From assembly GCA_015680685.1 (NCBI GenBank), contig MNCI01027447.1, positions 79,863-143,862 of the forward strand: a stretch of 64,000 nt of DNA. The letters are read 5' to 3'. The DNA is from Gnetum montanum (Eukaryota; Streptophyta; Gnetopsida; Gnetales; Gnetaceae). Position numbers and translations under genes: made by a program. This document shows positions 10,640 through 22,599 of this stretch, in pieces. The notes under the pieces are model-generated. The model was not told where the DNA came from. It did no database searches and saw nothing but the letters and a program-made list of their open reading frames with translations. Within the stretch, counting starts at the first letter, position 1. Every line of letters begins with the position of its first letter.

Positions 10640-12000
10640 TCATTAGTTGTAATGCCATTAATGTCAACTTGTTGGTTTGTACCTATAGAGAAACTTGTGT
10701 TAGATGTATTATGGCTTTAGATAGGATTGGCCAACTCATTTCCATCAATGTCTACTATTTTGAAGGCTCCATTGCCATAGGCCTTAGTGATCAAGAAAGG
10801 TCCCTCCTAGTTGGATGAGAACTTATTTGCATGTTCATGGATAATCTTGAAAACCAAGTCTTCCTCCTTAATATTTCATTTTTTTAGGTCATGGTGGTGC
10901 TATTGCTTCTATCTCTCTTGGTGCTACTTGGTGTAAGTAAGCATCCATACCCATTACTCTTCCACCAAATCTAGGTCAATGGTATGTATATCCTTATTCT
11001 ATTCATCATTGATGAAGTCCAACAGAGCCACCCTTAGTGATGGAACCTACAATTCAAGAGGAAAAATAACTTTATAAACCATAAACTAGGCTATGTGGGG
11101 TTACACCAGTTGTGGTTCAATAGGTTGTTCTATAGGCCCAAAGTGCATGGACAAGTCATTCATGCCACTTGTGCTTGCTATTATTAAGCATCTTTTTTAG
11201 TAGGTTTATGATGGCCTTATTTCTAACTTTAGCTTGTCCACTAGCTTGAGGGTAGTACAGTAATGAAAATGAATACTTAATACCTAAGTCCTGAAAAAAG
11301 GTTTGCATTTCTTGGACACTAGATTATGGTCCATTATTTATGACTATGGTCATAGGTATGCTAAAATGGACTACTATGTTATCGAGGATGAATCTACAGA
11401 CTTGTTAAGATGTTTTCTTCCTTAGGAGAATAGCTGCAACCCACTTTGTGAAGTATTCAGTTGCAATAATGATAAAGCTATGTCATGTAGAAGACTTGGG
11501 CATTATAGGTCCAATGATGTCCAATCACCACCTTTGAAATGACTAAGTTATTTGAGTAGTGTGTAACTTAGTTGGTGGTACATGTATCAAGTTGTTATGC
11601 CATTGACAGGTGTTACAAGTTTTGATCCTTTGTAGAAAATTTCTTTCTATATAGGGCCAATAATAGTATAGTCATCTAATTTTAGTAGTAATGGCTCTAT
11701 GTCCTATATTTCCTCCATATATATCCTCATGAACTTGCTCAAGGACTATGTATGCTTCAATTTTTCCTAAGCATACTAACAATATGTCATTATAAGATCG
11801 TTGACATAACATGTTATCACCTATGAGGACATATTATTTTGATCTTTTACATACAACATCCTTTTGAGAAGTAGTTAGGGCCTATGGAGATTCACCATGC
11901 ATAAGGTAAAGCTTGATATCATCACACAATTCCTTCTGAGGAATGGTATTGACAGAGGCTATAGAAACACCTTCAACGTTCTACATGATGGAAATAACAT
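10640..12000 (-). pseudogene. D integrase (broken, catalytic residues lost)
   Basis: Minus translation in several frames gives the HHCC zinc domain (VHEDIYGGNIGHRAI, then TCNTCQWH) at about 11600-11740. The core starts LDIIGPI and continues YFTKWVAAI and ALWAYRT, with HSLVYG at about 11080. The C-terminal part reads NIKEEDLVFK and NWEGPF, down to about 10700. The second catalytic Asp is Asn (AAT at 11336-11338) and the catalytic Glu is Lys (AAA at 11228-11230). Both are G-to-A changes, and numerous stops also exist. The family is Tat-type Ty3/gypsy. Confidence 0.8.
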
Positions 12001-12089
12001 AGTTCATGATTAATGAAGGAGACTTGCTAAACATATTTGGTATCACACTTAAGGCTAAGTTCGCAATGGCATCAGCAAAGGTGTTCTTG

Positions 12090-12420
12090 GTTCAAGTTAT
12101 ATGTTGGATAACAATGTCTATAAATTGTTGCATTAGTTTCTTTCCTAAGTTACAGTAAGATTCCAAATGTTTGGCTTTGCATGCACAAACCTCTATTACT
12201 TGGTTAACCACAAGTTGTGAATCACCTTTAATCATTAGGCATTTGATTCCTAGGTTACAAGCTAACATCATTTCCCTAATTAATTCTTTAGACTCCACCA
12301 CATTGTTGGTACATGGGAATTGAAAATGGCAACTGAAGGATTAGATTTCAGTAGATGGAAATGTTATGATGGCAACAGCATTGGCCCCATGGGTAGTTGA
12401 AGCTCCATCAAAGTGCATAA
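12090..12420 (-). pseudogene. D second RNase H (aRH-type) domain
   Basis: MHFDGASTTHGANAVA at about 12370-12415 matches the start of the additional plant-type RNase H of Tat elements. Further on, NLGIKCLMIKGDSQLVVNQV at about 12180-12260 matches its middle and C-terminal part. A stop and a frame change separate the two pieces. Confidence 0.75.
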
Positions 12421-13720
12421 TTGCCTCATAGCCATCAGGTACTTCACTAACAATGTTGACATGTTCATCAAGGAACTTGGGGTTAATGGATGCATAATCT
12501 TCTATCGATGAAATGGTTAGTTGTATGGCTATGGATTGACCTTTCGTTGAGGCTTGAGAGATGTGATGTAAGTCAAACTCTACTATTATGGATTTCCAAT
12601 GGGCTATATGGATACTTTCATAGATATTGATTGTTATGGCTCTAAGAACATTGTCCTTGCAAATGATCTTGACTTGGCTTCTAAAGAGGTAGTGTCTACA
12701 CTTCTTCAATGAGAAGATTAGTGCTAGACAATACTTCTCCACTTCAGTGTATTAGGCCTCATAGGCAATTAGTGCATGGCCTAGGTAGTATATGGGTAGC
12801 TCTGCTTCATCATTTTGTTTCTAATAGAGTAGAGAGGAAATGGATGTGTTAGATATGGCAAGGTAGATGTAAAAAGATTTATCTTTTTGCAAGGGATAAA
12901 CCATGGGTAGTTATGCCAACTCTTGCTTAAGGTTTTCAAAAGCTTCTTGAGCTTAGACACACTTCTTGGGATTAAGTCTAAGCTCATACTTGAGACATCA
13001 TTTTAACATAAGGTTAAGGTCATGTGCATGCTTGTTGGCCATTTTGGATTTAATGGCTATATCGTCCACATAGTCATTAAGCAATCCTAGCATATAGTCA
13101 CTAAAAATGTATGTTATTGCTCATTGATAAGTGGCTCCTACATTCTTTAGATCAAAGGGAATCATGTTGTAAAAAAAGGTTCCCCAAGGGGTCATGAAGA
13201 TCATACATAGTTGATGCTCTAGGTTAATCCTAACTTGGGGTTGTATCCTAAGAACCCATCCATGAAGGATAACAAGGCATGTCCAGTAGTAGTATTGATA
13301 AGTTGGTCAATACTAGGCAAAGGAAAATCATCCTTGATGGTTTCCTTATTCAAGTCACAAAAATTAATACAGATATGTATACTTTCATTTTTCTTAGGGA
13401 CTACCACTATGTTGAACACTCATTCTATGTAATTAACAGTTTGAATGAAACTAGCCTAATATAGTTTTGTGATTTTATCATGAACTACCAGGGCTACCTC
13501 TAGTGTAATATTATAGACTTTTTGCTTAATTGGTTTAATACTAGGATCAAGTATGATGTTATGCTACACTAGGTATGGGTTAAGACCTAGCATATCTTCA
13601 TATGGCCAAGCAAAGACCTTAATGTTGTCTTGGAGGACCTTGGTGATGTCTTGAGCCTATTGAGGTTCTAGTAAGGAACTTAGTTTTAGTGTTTTCTCCA
13701 CACCACTGTGTGTTGTGATA
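12421..13720 (-). pseudogene. D reverse transcriptase and first RNase H
   Basis: RT begins near 13700 and shows VFAWPYEDMLG (about 13590-13620), VVPKKNESIHICINF and KDDFPLP. These are followed by LLSFMDGFLGYN (about 13240-13275) and an intact YVDD (13061-13072). The first RNase H follows with EKYCLALIFSLKKCRHYL (about 12690-12740) and continues to about 12480. At least six stops or frameshifts are visible. The domain order and wording are those of Tat-lineage pol. Confidence 0.82.
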
Positions 13721-14939
13721 GGAACCTCAACTATAGAGTCCTCAATGATGTTGCCAGCCTCAAGTTTAAGGGTTTTAACTAGGTTTTCATGCCATTATAA
13801 AGGTTCCTCTATCAAGGCTATGTGGTCGACAAGACTCTTAGGCTTAAGATCTAGGCAATGAAGGTAAATAAATCATTCAACATCACCATGGGGTTTGCTT
13901 AGGCTCAAAGGCAAATTAATTTGCTCCTAGGTGTCCATACTTCAATCCTTCATATCAACCATAAGCACATTAAGTGACACTTGGGTGATAAAAGAAGTAA
14001 ATAATGCCAAAATAATGTAAAATACTTTAGTAATAATGCATGGATAAGCCAAAACACAATGCATCAAAGGCCAAATAAGGTTTAAACAAGGCCACTAAGG
14101 TTATACAAGAGATAGGTGAAATAAATGGGATGAAACAAAGGCCAAACAAGGCTAAATGATGGTAGAATGAAGCTAAATGAAGGCCAAATAATGGTCACAC
14201 TTCATTCAATGATGTCATTTAAGAATAAAACATGGTAAGCTGAGCTCATATAAGGGGGTTTAAGGTAGATAAGATGCACTGAATGCTAAAGAGCATGAAA
14301 TGAGGCTAAACAAGGGCCAAATTATGATCAACTATGGTCAAGTGATGATAAAATGATGGTTAAGCCCCATCAAATGATGTGGAACAAGGCCAAAGCCTGG
14401 TTGACTAGGGTTACAAAAGAGAAGGCCAACAAAATAAGGTAAACCAAAGGCTAACTAGTATGAAATAAAGGTCAAATGAGACCAAAATGATGATCAAGTG
14501 GAATCAAATTAAGCTAAATAATAATCAAATGATGGTCAAACCCTATCAAATGACATAGAACAAGGTCAATCAAGGTTATACTAAGGTGAAACAACATAGA
14601 CTAATGTCAAGTCATGCCAATCAAGGTTAAATGATGCCAAATGATAGAAACATTTGGTGGGATAGAGCCCAAATGATGCCAAAATGATGAAAATTAAACC
14701 AAATGATCAATCAATAAAGGCCAACGATGCTTAACAAGGTCAAAAGAAGCCAAAACACCATGTAACAAGGCTAAACAAGTTATGGTAGAAAACATGTGGT
14801 GAAAAATGGTCAATGCTAATAAATTAGGATTGGATTTTGCTAGTTTTATGCCTTAGTGGGCCATAGTGGAAGGCTACAAGATTGATAGGTGAGTTTGGGC
14901 ACTTAAGTAGGTTATTTTGAGGCTATTTAAGGTAAAAAA
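13721..14939. other. D PR-RT linker end and A-rich spacer
   Basis: To about 13960 the minus strand still gives plausible linker coding. From about 13984 to 14940 the sequence is purine/A-rich with recurrent words such as AATGATGGTCAA and AGGCCAAA but no stable period, and no ORF is evident. A minus-strand CCTAG followed by GAGC near 13930 could be a 3' splice site if the interval is an intron, as known between PR and RT of Ogre elements. Confidence 0.35.
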
Positions 14940-16990
14940 TGAGGATTTTCTAGGCACCCATGCTAGATCCACATTGCACCCACATTGGCTAGCATGGATG
15001 GGGTGAGCCCTAGCATGGATAAGATGGTTAGTTTTGGGGTCTTGATGGAATGTATGATTAGTGTAGTGCATCAGGGATGAATATTTGTCAATTTTGATGT
15101 TGATTTAACCCTCCAAAAGCCATAAATGTAACCTATAACTACCATCCACACTGGGACTATGCTGGCCAATGTGGCCCTAGCATGGATGCATGGAAAAAAT
15201 TGTGTTTAGAACATCCCAAGGTTGAAATTGGTGTTCTATTAACTTCTCATGGTAGATCAAGATCATGAGGATTGGAACTAGTCAATTTGAAGTCAAAATA
15301 TGCAACCAAAAATGGATCTTGGGGCCTTACCCCCTAGAGCTACACTAGCCAACATAGCTAGGGGTGGCCCAATGTGGATAGACTAGACTTGGTATTTTTA
15401 TGGATAAAATAAGATCAAATTTTAGCTATGTTTATGGTTTTTAGATTGTTTGCTTCCAAAATCAAGTTTTAAGGCCTTTTGGTGGAGGTTATGCTTGTAA
15501 AATTTCTTTGGAGATCCAACTACATTGAAGCCATGTTTGCTAGCATGGTTTTGGCATCCTTCAACATAGTTACAATTGATTTTTTCTTCTTAGTGAGTTT
15601 TAGAGGTAAATTGACCAAGTTTTCAAGCTCCTAGGCTTACTAGTATTCATGGTTAGGGTTTAGGATTTTAATTATTAATGTTGAAGGCTACTTAAGTTTT
15701 GGAATGGGCATACCCCCCTAGGCTATGCTAGCCAACATAGTCCCAGCATGGACGAGGGGGTATGATGGGTTTTTTGCCATTTATTGACTTCATTTCTAGG
15801 CTTTTATGGTTTCTAAAGGCTTTGATAGGGTTTTGGGATTACTAAGTTTAGTTCTAGGTCATTTGGAGTGTTATTATATTGGTAGAATTGGTCTAAAATC
15901 TCAACCATGCTAGAGCCATGTTGGCTAGTGTGGCTCTGGCCCTCCTTAGTATGGGTGCACTTGAGTTTTGGCTTTTGGTGGGTTCTAGTGTTAAATTGAT
16001 CAAGTTCTTGGGTTCTTGGGATGGATGGTGTTGATGGCTAGTGTTTTGACTCAGAATTATCAATTTTGAATACATGTTTGGGTCTTTACATGACCATCCC
16101 CCTTGGACTACACTGGCCATCATAGTCCTAGTGTGGATGGGGAGATCAAATGTATTTTGGCCATTTTCCATCTAGTTTTTAGGGTTTGGAAGTCTCTTTG
16201 AGGCCCCAACAGAGTTTCAGGGTCAAAGGAGTGAATGTTAAGGTTGATTTGGAATATTTATGGCTTTTTTTTATTATACTCAGAGCACCCGTGTTGGCTA
16301 GTATGGATGAGGACTTCCTTAGCATGGGTAGGTGGTTTGAGATGAAATTTGACTAATTTTGATTGGTTTTTGGTTACTGGAGACTTTAGGAAGGCATAAA
16401 GACCATGATGCGTCAATATAGAGATTATTTTTACTACCCCATCCAAACACAATGGGACCATGCTAGCCAGCATGGTTGGGGTGCTCCTAGTGTGTCTCAA
16501 CTAGAATCCATGGTTTTGCCACTTTTTGTTGGGTTTGACCAAGTTTCAGTGCTACCAAGGACTCCTACTAGGGTTTTAGGCTTTACATGATCCTTTCAAA
16601 GTTGAATTGAGGTTTTATTAGTGTTTGGAAGTACCATCCCCCTCAAGCAACGTTGGCCAACATGGTTGGGCTTTTAGCCAATGTTGTTACACAAAATAAC
16701 ATGTTATATGATGAGTTTGTTGTCTTTCTCAAGACTTGGTACTTGCCAATGTTAACATATGATTTCTAAATTTGGTATGGGATTCTTGGGTTTTCATATG
16801 TTGTAGTAGGGATGGTTGGACCCCTGCTGGATCCACACTAGCCAACATGGGTAAGGTAGGTTTCAAAGTTAATGATGCATCCCAAGGCCTTTTGGGAGTT
16901 TAACCTCACTATAGATGGGATTTGGATTGTGAATCCTAGTGCTTGGGAGGTGCTTGGTGGGGCCCACCAAAATTTAAAAGGTAGTTTCGC
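14940..16990. repeat. Degenerate ~186-bp tandem array, 11 units
   Basis: A core related to CATGCTAGCCAACATGG recurs near 14983, 15160, 15343, 15532, 15727, 15917, 16112, 16291, 16461, 16651 and 16838. Spacings are 170-195 bp. The core is nearly palindromic and appears in both orientations (GCTAGCCAACAT in some units, ATGTTGGCTAGT in others). A CATCCCCC or ACCCCC block often precedes it. Similar wording (CCATGTTGG, CCATGCTAG) occurs in the LTRs of D (about 9395-9450, 28050-28150). Confidence 0.7.
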
Positions 16991-17295
16991 TTCATAGTTC
17001 CCACCATCCTAACGTAGCTAAGACTTTCCCCCCTTACACTATCAACTCACTATGAGCTAAGTGAGTGAATTGGGAAAGGGTTTTTAGAAGGGGGTGCATA
17101 GGTTTAGAATTGGTTTTAACTTGTGAATTTTGCCAAATCCATTTTCTCAAGGAAACACATAGGTTGAGAGCTCTTGTAGTAATTTTTTCTTCCATTCCAT
17201 CAATCCTTAGCATTGATTGATAACTCTCTTTCAAGGAGTAGCATTGGTGCCTAGAGTTTGAAGAATCTTGGAGGTTTTCACATTTTTGAATCAAA

Positions 17296-20200
17296 ATGTT
17301 GAAAAGGAAGGTTTTCATGAGCAAGATTCCTACCCTAGAAGAAGCAGACACTGCTGCAAAGGGGCTTTTGCATCTGCAATGACCTCTACTAGGAAAAGGG
17401 TCTTCCTCCATTATTGCCAAGTACACCACTCCTAGCTATTTTTTCCATGTGTTTTCCAACTTTTCTTACTTGTAACTTAGGCATTTTTGGTTATCTTGGC
17501 TTGTGTATGGCATGCCATTCATTTTTATTAAAATCCTACACTAGATCTAGGTTATGTTTCTATGGCTATAGTGTTGTTTTTCCTTTTAAATTAACCTATG
17601 TTAAGTTATAAATTTTATTTTGCTTTGTTTTGCATAGTTTTCAGTAATTTTTTCTAAAAAAGCAAAGCCACTTTCTTATTTTTTATTGAGAAAATGACTA
17701 GGATTTTTTAGTTTTAAATGATATAGGGCTGTAGTACATTGTCTAACATTTTAGTCAATGGTTCAATCAATAATTTCTAACTTATAGTTGAAGTTTTATG
17801 AATTTTTCCATAAGTCAATGCATAGTAGCTTTATAATTTTTTACTATTTTTTAAGGCTAGTATTCCAATTTTTTTACATGAAAATGGCTGAGAATGTTTT
17901 GGTTTTTTAGGTTGCTAGTTTTTTATTTACAATTAACTAGTTGAATTGGCTATGGAATCACTGAATTCTAGTCAACAGTTGATTTTTTACAAATTTTCTT
18001 GTAGACCAATACACAATGGAAATTTGGGTTTTCATTGTGTTAACCCTTCGAAATTGGGTAACGTTGACACTTAGAAATCATTTCTTAGCCAATGTCCCAA
18101 GTTCCTGGGGATGCTCATGGCTGTTAGGGAGGGTTTGGCATTGATTCTAACACTTTTGAAATTTTGTTGATATTTTTTCAGAGTCATTTTCAGGGACATG
18201 CAAGTTATCCAAATCTGGGACATGTCCAAATTCATCCAGTACAATGCCAACAACATGTTGCTTGTTGGTCATCATGCAAACACATTGTTTCAAAACTCTC
18301 CTGGCACCATGTACCATTTGGAGGGGTAAGAGTAAATTTAAGTTTTTTTTTGTTGATTTTTGATTTTATTATATTACTTGGATTTAATAGTTTTTTGTTT
18401 TGGTTAACATGCTTGCAAGTATAGGATGGATGACGATGGGCTGATCAAGAGTGACCAGCTCTTGCCTTTAGCCAAAATAGTGCTAGAGGTATTTACCAAG
18501 GCTAAGTGGTGAGGCTCACCATGATGGAGCAACTCAAAGATGACTTTGGTGGGTACACCAAATGCTATGTCAAAGCCTACCATAGGTGCTTGATGAATGG
18601 GACAACCCATAGTTGGTGGGGAATTTCTAACTTTGGTGCAAAGACATGCATCTCCCTTAGTGTCCCCACACTATCTTCACCAAGCAAGCAAAGTAAGAAT
18701 TCTTTCTTTTTCTATTATATTCTATATTATTATTATTTTATATGGTATGTCAATGTTTTCATGGCTACATATTTGTAGGTTATTTAGGCCTTAACTGTTT
18801 AAGTGGTGTTATTAGTATGGCTATACATTTTATTTTAATTGGTTATAGTTGTTATATTTTTGTTTTTACATGTGCCTATGCCTAAGCTAACGGACTATTT
18901 TTGGTGTGTTGTAGGGACTATCTCTTCATCCATCATCACCTTGATCACTTTAGGACGTACTGAGGAGACACTTATTCTCAAGTTTGGTGAGGTGGATTTG
19001 ATGTAGCATTGGTTGGCTAGTTAGGCACCTAAAAATGTTTAAGCAAACATTGTTAGTGTAGGTTTGCTTGACCTTTTCATGGCTCATAGCCCACTCATCT
19101 CCACTTCTAAGATGGTGAATAGCATCAACTCCTTTAACAAATAAGTAAAGAAATATGTCACCTAGGTTCATGGTGTGCTTGTCACCTTGATGATTGATGA
19201 GCCTACCTTTAGAGACCTCTTTGATGTCTCTCATGAGGGCATGATAGTTGCTGCAAAATTGAGGAAGGATTCAGGCCATCAAGAGGAGGTGGAAGAATGA
19301 CTAAATGCTCATTGTGGCCATTTTGGACTATTTCTAGACTAATTCTAGGACACAGAGGCTAAGGAGGCATACCCATTGTTCCGGTCCCAAGTGTTCCCAA
19401 AGTTTTCATAGAAGAAGGTCATCAGCACTGAATAGGCATGGACCATGAAAAAGGTCCTCATTGAAGATGCTCAATTTAACTAGGTTGTTCACTTGTTCTT
19501 TGGGCTATGAGGGGGAGATCCTAAAACTCTAGAAGAACCTCACTACAATATGCCACATGCACTATGCATTCTTTGCCACATATCTCAGAGGTTTGTGGAG
19601 TTCTTGGTGGTGCAAAAGGATGGATGATGGATATGCCAAAATCCATACTAGCTTTCTAAGCCTTGGGTAAAAATTTTCTATCCACCATGCAGGATCAAAA
19701 CCCATCAGAGGATGTTGGGGAATCACTGTTCATTACCACTAAGCATTTTAGTGATGTACATTATCCTTTCCCTGATAGCATGGGGATTGAGCCCCAAATT
19801 ACCTAAGGAATGTTCAGAAGGCCAAGGAATTATATGCTAAAGTTGATGGAATAGCTAGAGTGAAGTTGAAGAGGCCTATGGTTGAGAAAGCAACACTAGT
19901 TATTGAGCAACCAATGAAGAGGAGGCTTGTCATTAAACTCAGTCAAGCGCATCATGTAGTGGAAGCTACATTTTAGCTTGTTTTATTTTTAACTTGTTTT
20001 GAATTTTGTGTTTTATGTTATAAGCCTATCTCATTATTTTGTTTTAGGAAAAATCTACTAAGTTGTTCTATGTTTTATCTATTTTCTTCTTGTAGACAAG
20101 CAACAAGAACTAATGGCCCAAATAGCAAAAGTAGAGGTGAAGCATAAATGCCTAGAGGAGGAGTTTCCATAGTGGCATGAGAATGAGGGGTTGACCAACA

Positions 20201-21663
20201 CTACATTGAATGACCTTGATGCTATATTTAATGGGTCACAACTAGGTGAACCCTTGCTATCATCCCAAATGATATCCTAGGAATTTATGAACATCATTTT
20301 TATGTGTTGCATTTTATATTTTCATGTTTAAAGCATGGTTTTAACTATATAAGCTATAGTTGTGCCTATTGCAACTCCTAATCCTTAGCCAAGTGCCTCA
20401 ACCTCTACCTTCCACATGAAACCATGGATGGAGGTTCCTAACAAAATAGAGTTCATGCATGAGGTAGTTAAAGACATGATCGATCAATTGTAATAAATTG
20501 CTCCCGATGTTGGAAAGAGTCTTAGTTTATTTTGACTTTAATGAGTTTTACTTTGTTTATTCATTTTTCATATAGGTTTTATGGTTATGTGGTCTTATTG
20601 GTTTATAACTTTTTGGTTATTTTTTTTGTTTATTATTTTTAATATGTATGTTTTATTGTTATATTACTTGCAGTGTCTAAGGTTGGATGGGGTTCTGACT
20701 ATGCCATGGAGATTGATTCATTCCCTAGCCTACCACCCAAAGTTGTATGAAAGTGCCACTAGCTGTGCACTTTCATGCACTTAAACTTCATTGGAGTGCC
20801 AATGTTCAAACGAGTTCCTATGGGAACGAGTTGTGACATTGGAAGGAGAGACTAAGAGACAGGGTAAGGTAATTAAAGATCTCTATGATCATGAGGGGTT
20901 CGTGGAAGCCCAAGTGGCTAATAGGGACTCCTTGCAAACTAAGAAGATAACATGGGCATAGTATTGGAATGCCATCCATGGCAAAGTTACTCTTGCTAGG
21001 GAGGTCATGGAGTAGAAGCTGCAAATGGACTTATTGGAATGTAAGACCAAGGAGTGGAGAGATTATTATACCTAGGTCCTTAAGTGAGGTTGGGCATTAA
21101 AAGACCACATGAAAAAGTACAAGGTGGAACATGAGGCCTATCATAAGTGATTACAAGAAGAGTCCACCGAATGGTGAAAATTGGAGCTATTCATGAAGGG
21201 GATCCAAGCATAGAGTATCTTCAAATTATTTGAAAGCTCTCTGGTGGTGCTTGATTTTCCAACTCCTTAGGTCTACTAATTTTGGGAAGGTGAATACCAC
21301 TACATTTTTGCAAGAGCCACCCACATGGACCAAGATCAATGAGAGTAATATCTTAATGGGCATTAATCTTGGGGAGATGGATTAGGCCCACATGACCAAG
21401 GATCAAATCCTTCATTATCTAGAGGTTGACTGTTGGAGCTTTCCCCACAGAGGATGTTGCACTCAAGCCCTCCTAGGCTTTTTCTTATTTTATTTTGTTT
21501 AAGCATGTTTTATTTTTTAGTTTAATTTAATTTAATTTGGTTTCATATTATGTTTATTATTGATTAAACCTATGTTATTGTGTTATAGGTACCAGGTGAT
21601 AACAATGGCCCTAGTAGTGATGATGTTGGAGATGTTGCTCCTCTCCCTTCAGTTACACCTTAG
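17296..21663 (+). pseudogene. G: intron-containing gene-like unit inside D, antisense to it
   Basis: Unrecognised protein, decayed. A likely start is ATG 17296. Coding blocks are bounded by good splice signals. Exon 18182-18325 lies between TTTTTTCAG and GTAAGAG. Exon 18425-18692 lies between a TATAG and GTAAGA. Exon 18915 to about 19974 follows TTGTAG. Further blocks start at 20096, 20360, 20674 and 21590 after T-rich tracts ending TAG or CAG, and a TAG at 21661-21663 could be the stop. The largest block reads RTEETLILKFGEVDLM and later KKVLIEDAQFN. The last long block (20674 to about 21460) is Lys/Glu-rich and looks coiled-coil. Stops are mostly TAG/TAA at apparent Gln codons. It may be a captured host gene or an extra antisense ORF of the kind described in Tat elements. 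Confidence 0.5.
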
Positions 21664-22007
21664 CACCATCTATTGGTTATGTCTTTGACTATTTATATTT
21701 GTTGTTAATGATGTTAACTATTGTGGCTAGTCTTCACCTTTGGTTGTTCATTTTACTTGTTGTTTGAACTTTTGTCACATTATGTGACCATGGCTATGTG
21801 TTACGAACGTTTTGATTATTATCTTTAAACTTAAATTTCATTTAGATGTTTTGATATTATTAGTTTTATGCATGCTATATGTTTTACATTTGGTCATGTT
21901 ATAAGGCTACGTTAGTTAAATCTTACAACTATAATGTAATAATTTGGTAAAGTAAAATGTAAAATTGGCTAGGCAACTAAAATGTGAACTAGGTAGTAAA
22001 TGGTTTA
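21664..22007. other. AT-rich spacer
   Basis: Downstream of the putative end of G. It is TTATG/TTGTT-rich, with no ORF or repeat that I can support. Confidence 0.4.
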
Positions 22008-22312
22008 TAAAATTTTTACCAATTTTAGGCCATGGCTGGCTGCACATTTTATGAGTTTTAGGCCATGGTGGATCATGTGTTTTGTCAGTTTGAGGCTATG
22101 ACAAGCCATGCATTTTGCTAGTTTTAGGACATGGTGGACCATGCATTTTGCTAGTTTTAGGCCATGGTGGACCATGCATTTTGCCAGTTTTAGGCCATGG
22201 TGGGCCATGTGTTTTGCTAGTTTTAGGCCACGGTGAGACTTGCATTTTGCCAATTTTAGGCCATGGCAGGCCATGCATTTTGCTAGTTTTAGGCCATGGT
22301 GAGCCTTTATAT
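22008..22312. repeat. 33-bp tandem minisatellite, about nine copies
   Basis: Units of the type GCATTTTGCTAG followed by TTTTAGGCCATGGTG start at exact 33-base steps (22075, 22108, 22141, 22174, 22207, 22240, 22273), with weaker copies to the left. Because 33 is a multiple of three and the unit lacks stops in several frames, it yields artefactual ORFs of 11-residue repeats on both strands. It is not a convincing gene. Confidence 0.9.
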
Positions 22313-22599
22313 TGAAATAAATTTTTTTAAAAGTTTTTTTTTAATATTTTTATGAGTTTTTTAGGTTTTAAAATTTTTTTATGGTATTTTTCATGTTTGA
22401 TGCATTGAAATAGATAAGGCATAGAAAGGTAAATAGTAAACAAGAATAAACCCTAGGCTCCATGTAAAGTAAAGTCAACACAAGGTAAAACAAAGTAATA
22501 CAAAATGGTACATGTAACTAATGTCCAAACTAAGCTAAGAAAGCAATAAAGAAAGCTACACGATTATAGGGCAAGCGAATACAAAACATACATCAATCA

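Noticed and set aside
17034-17429. 131-codon minus-strand ORF
   Set aside because: The plus strand here gives the start of G with better context; the minus protein resembles nothing and lies in decayed DNA.
22005-22315. Repeat-peptide ORFs on both strands (60-89 codons)
   Set aside because: They follow from the 33-bp tandem repeat being open in several frames; no start context or homology.
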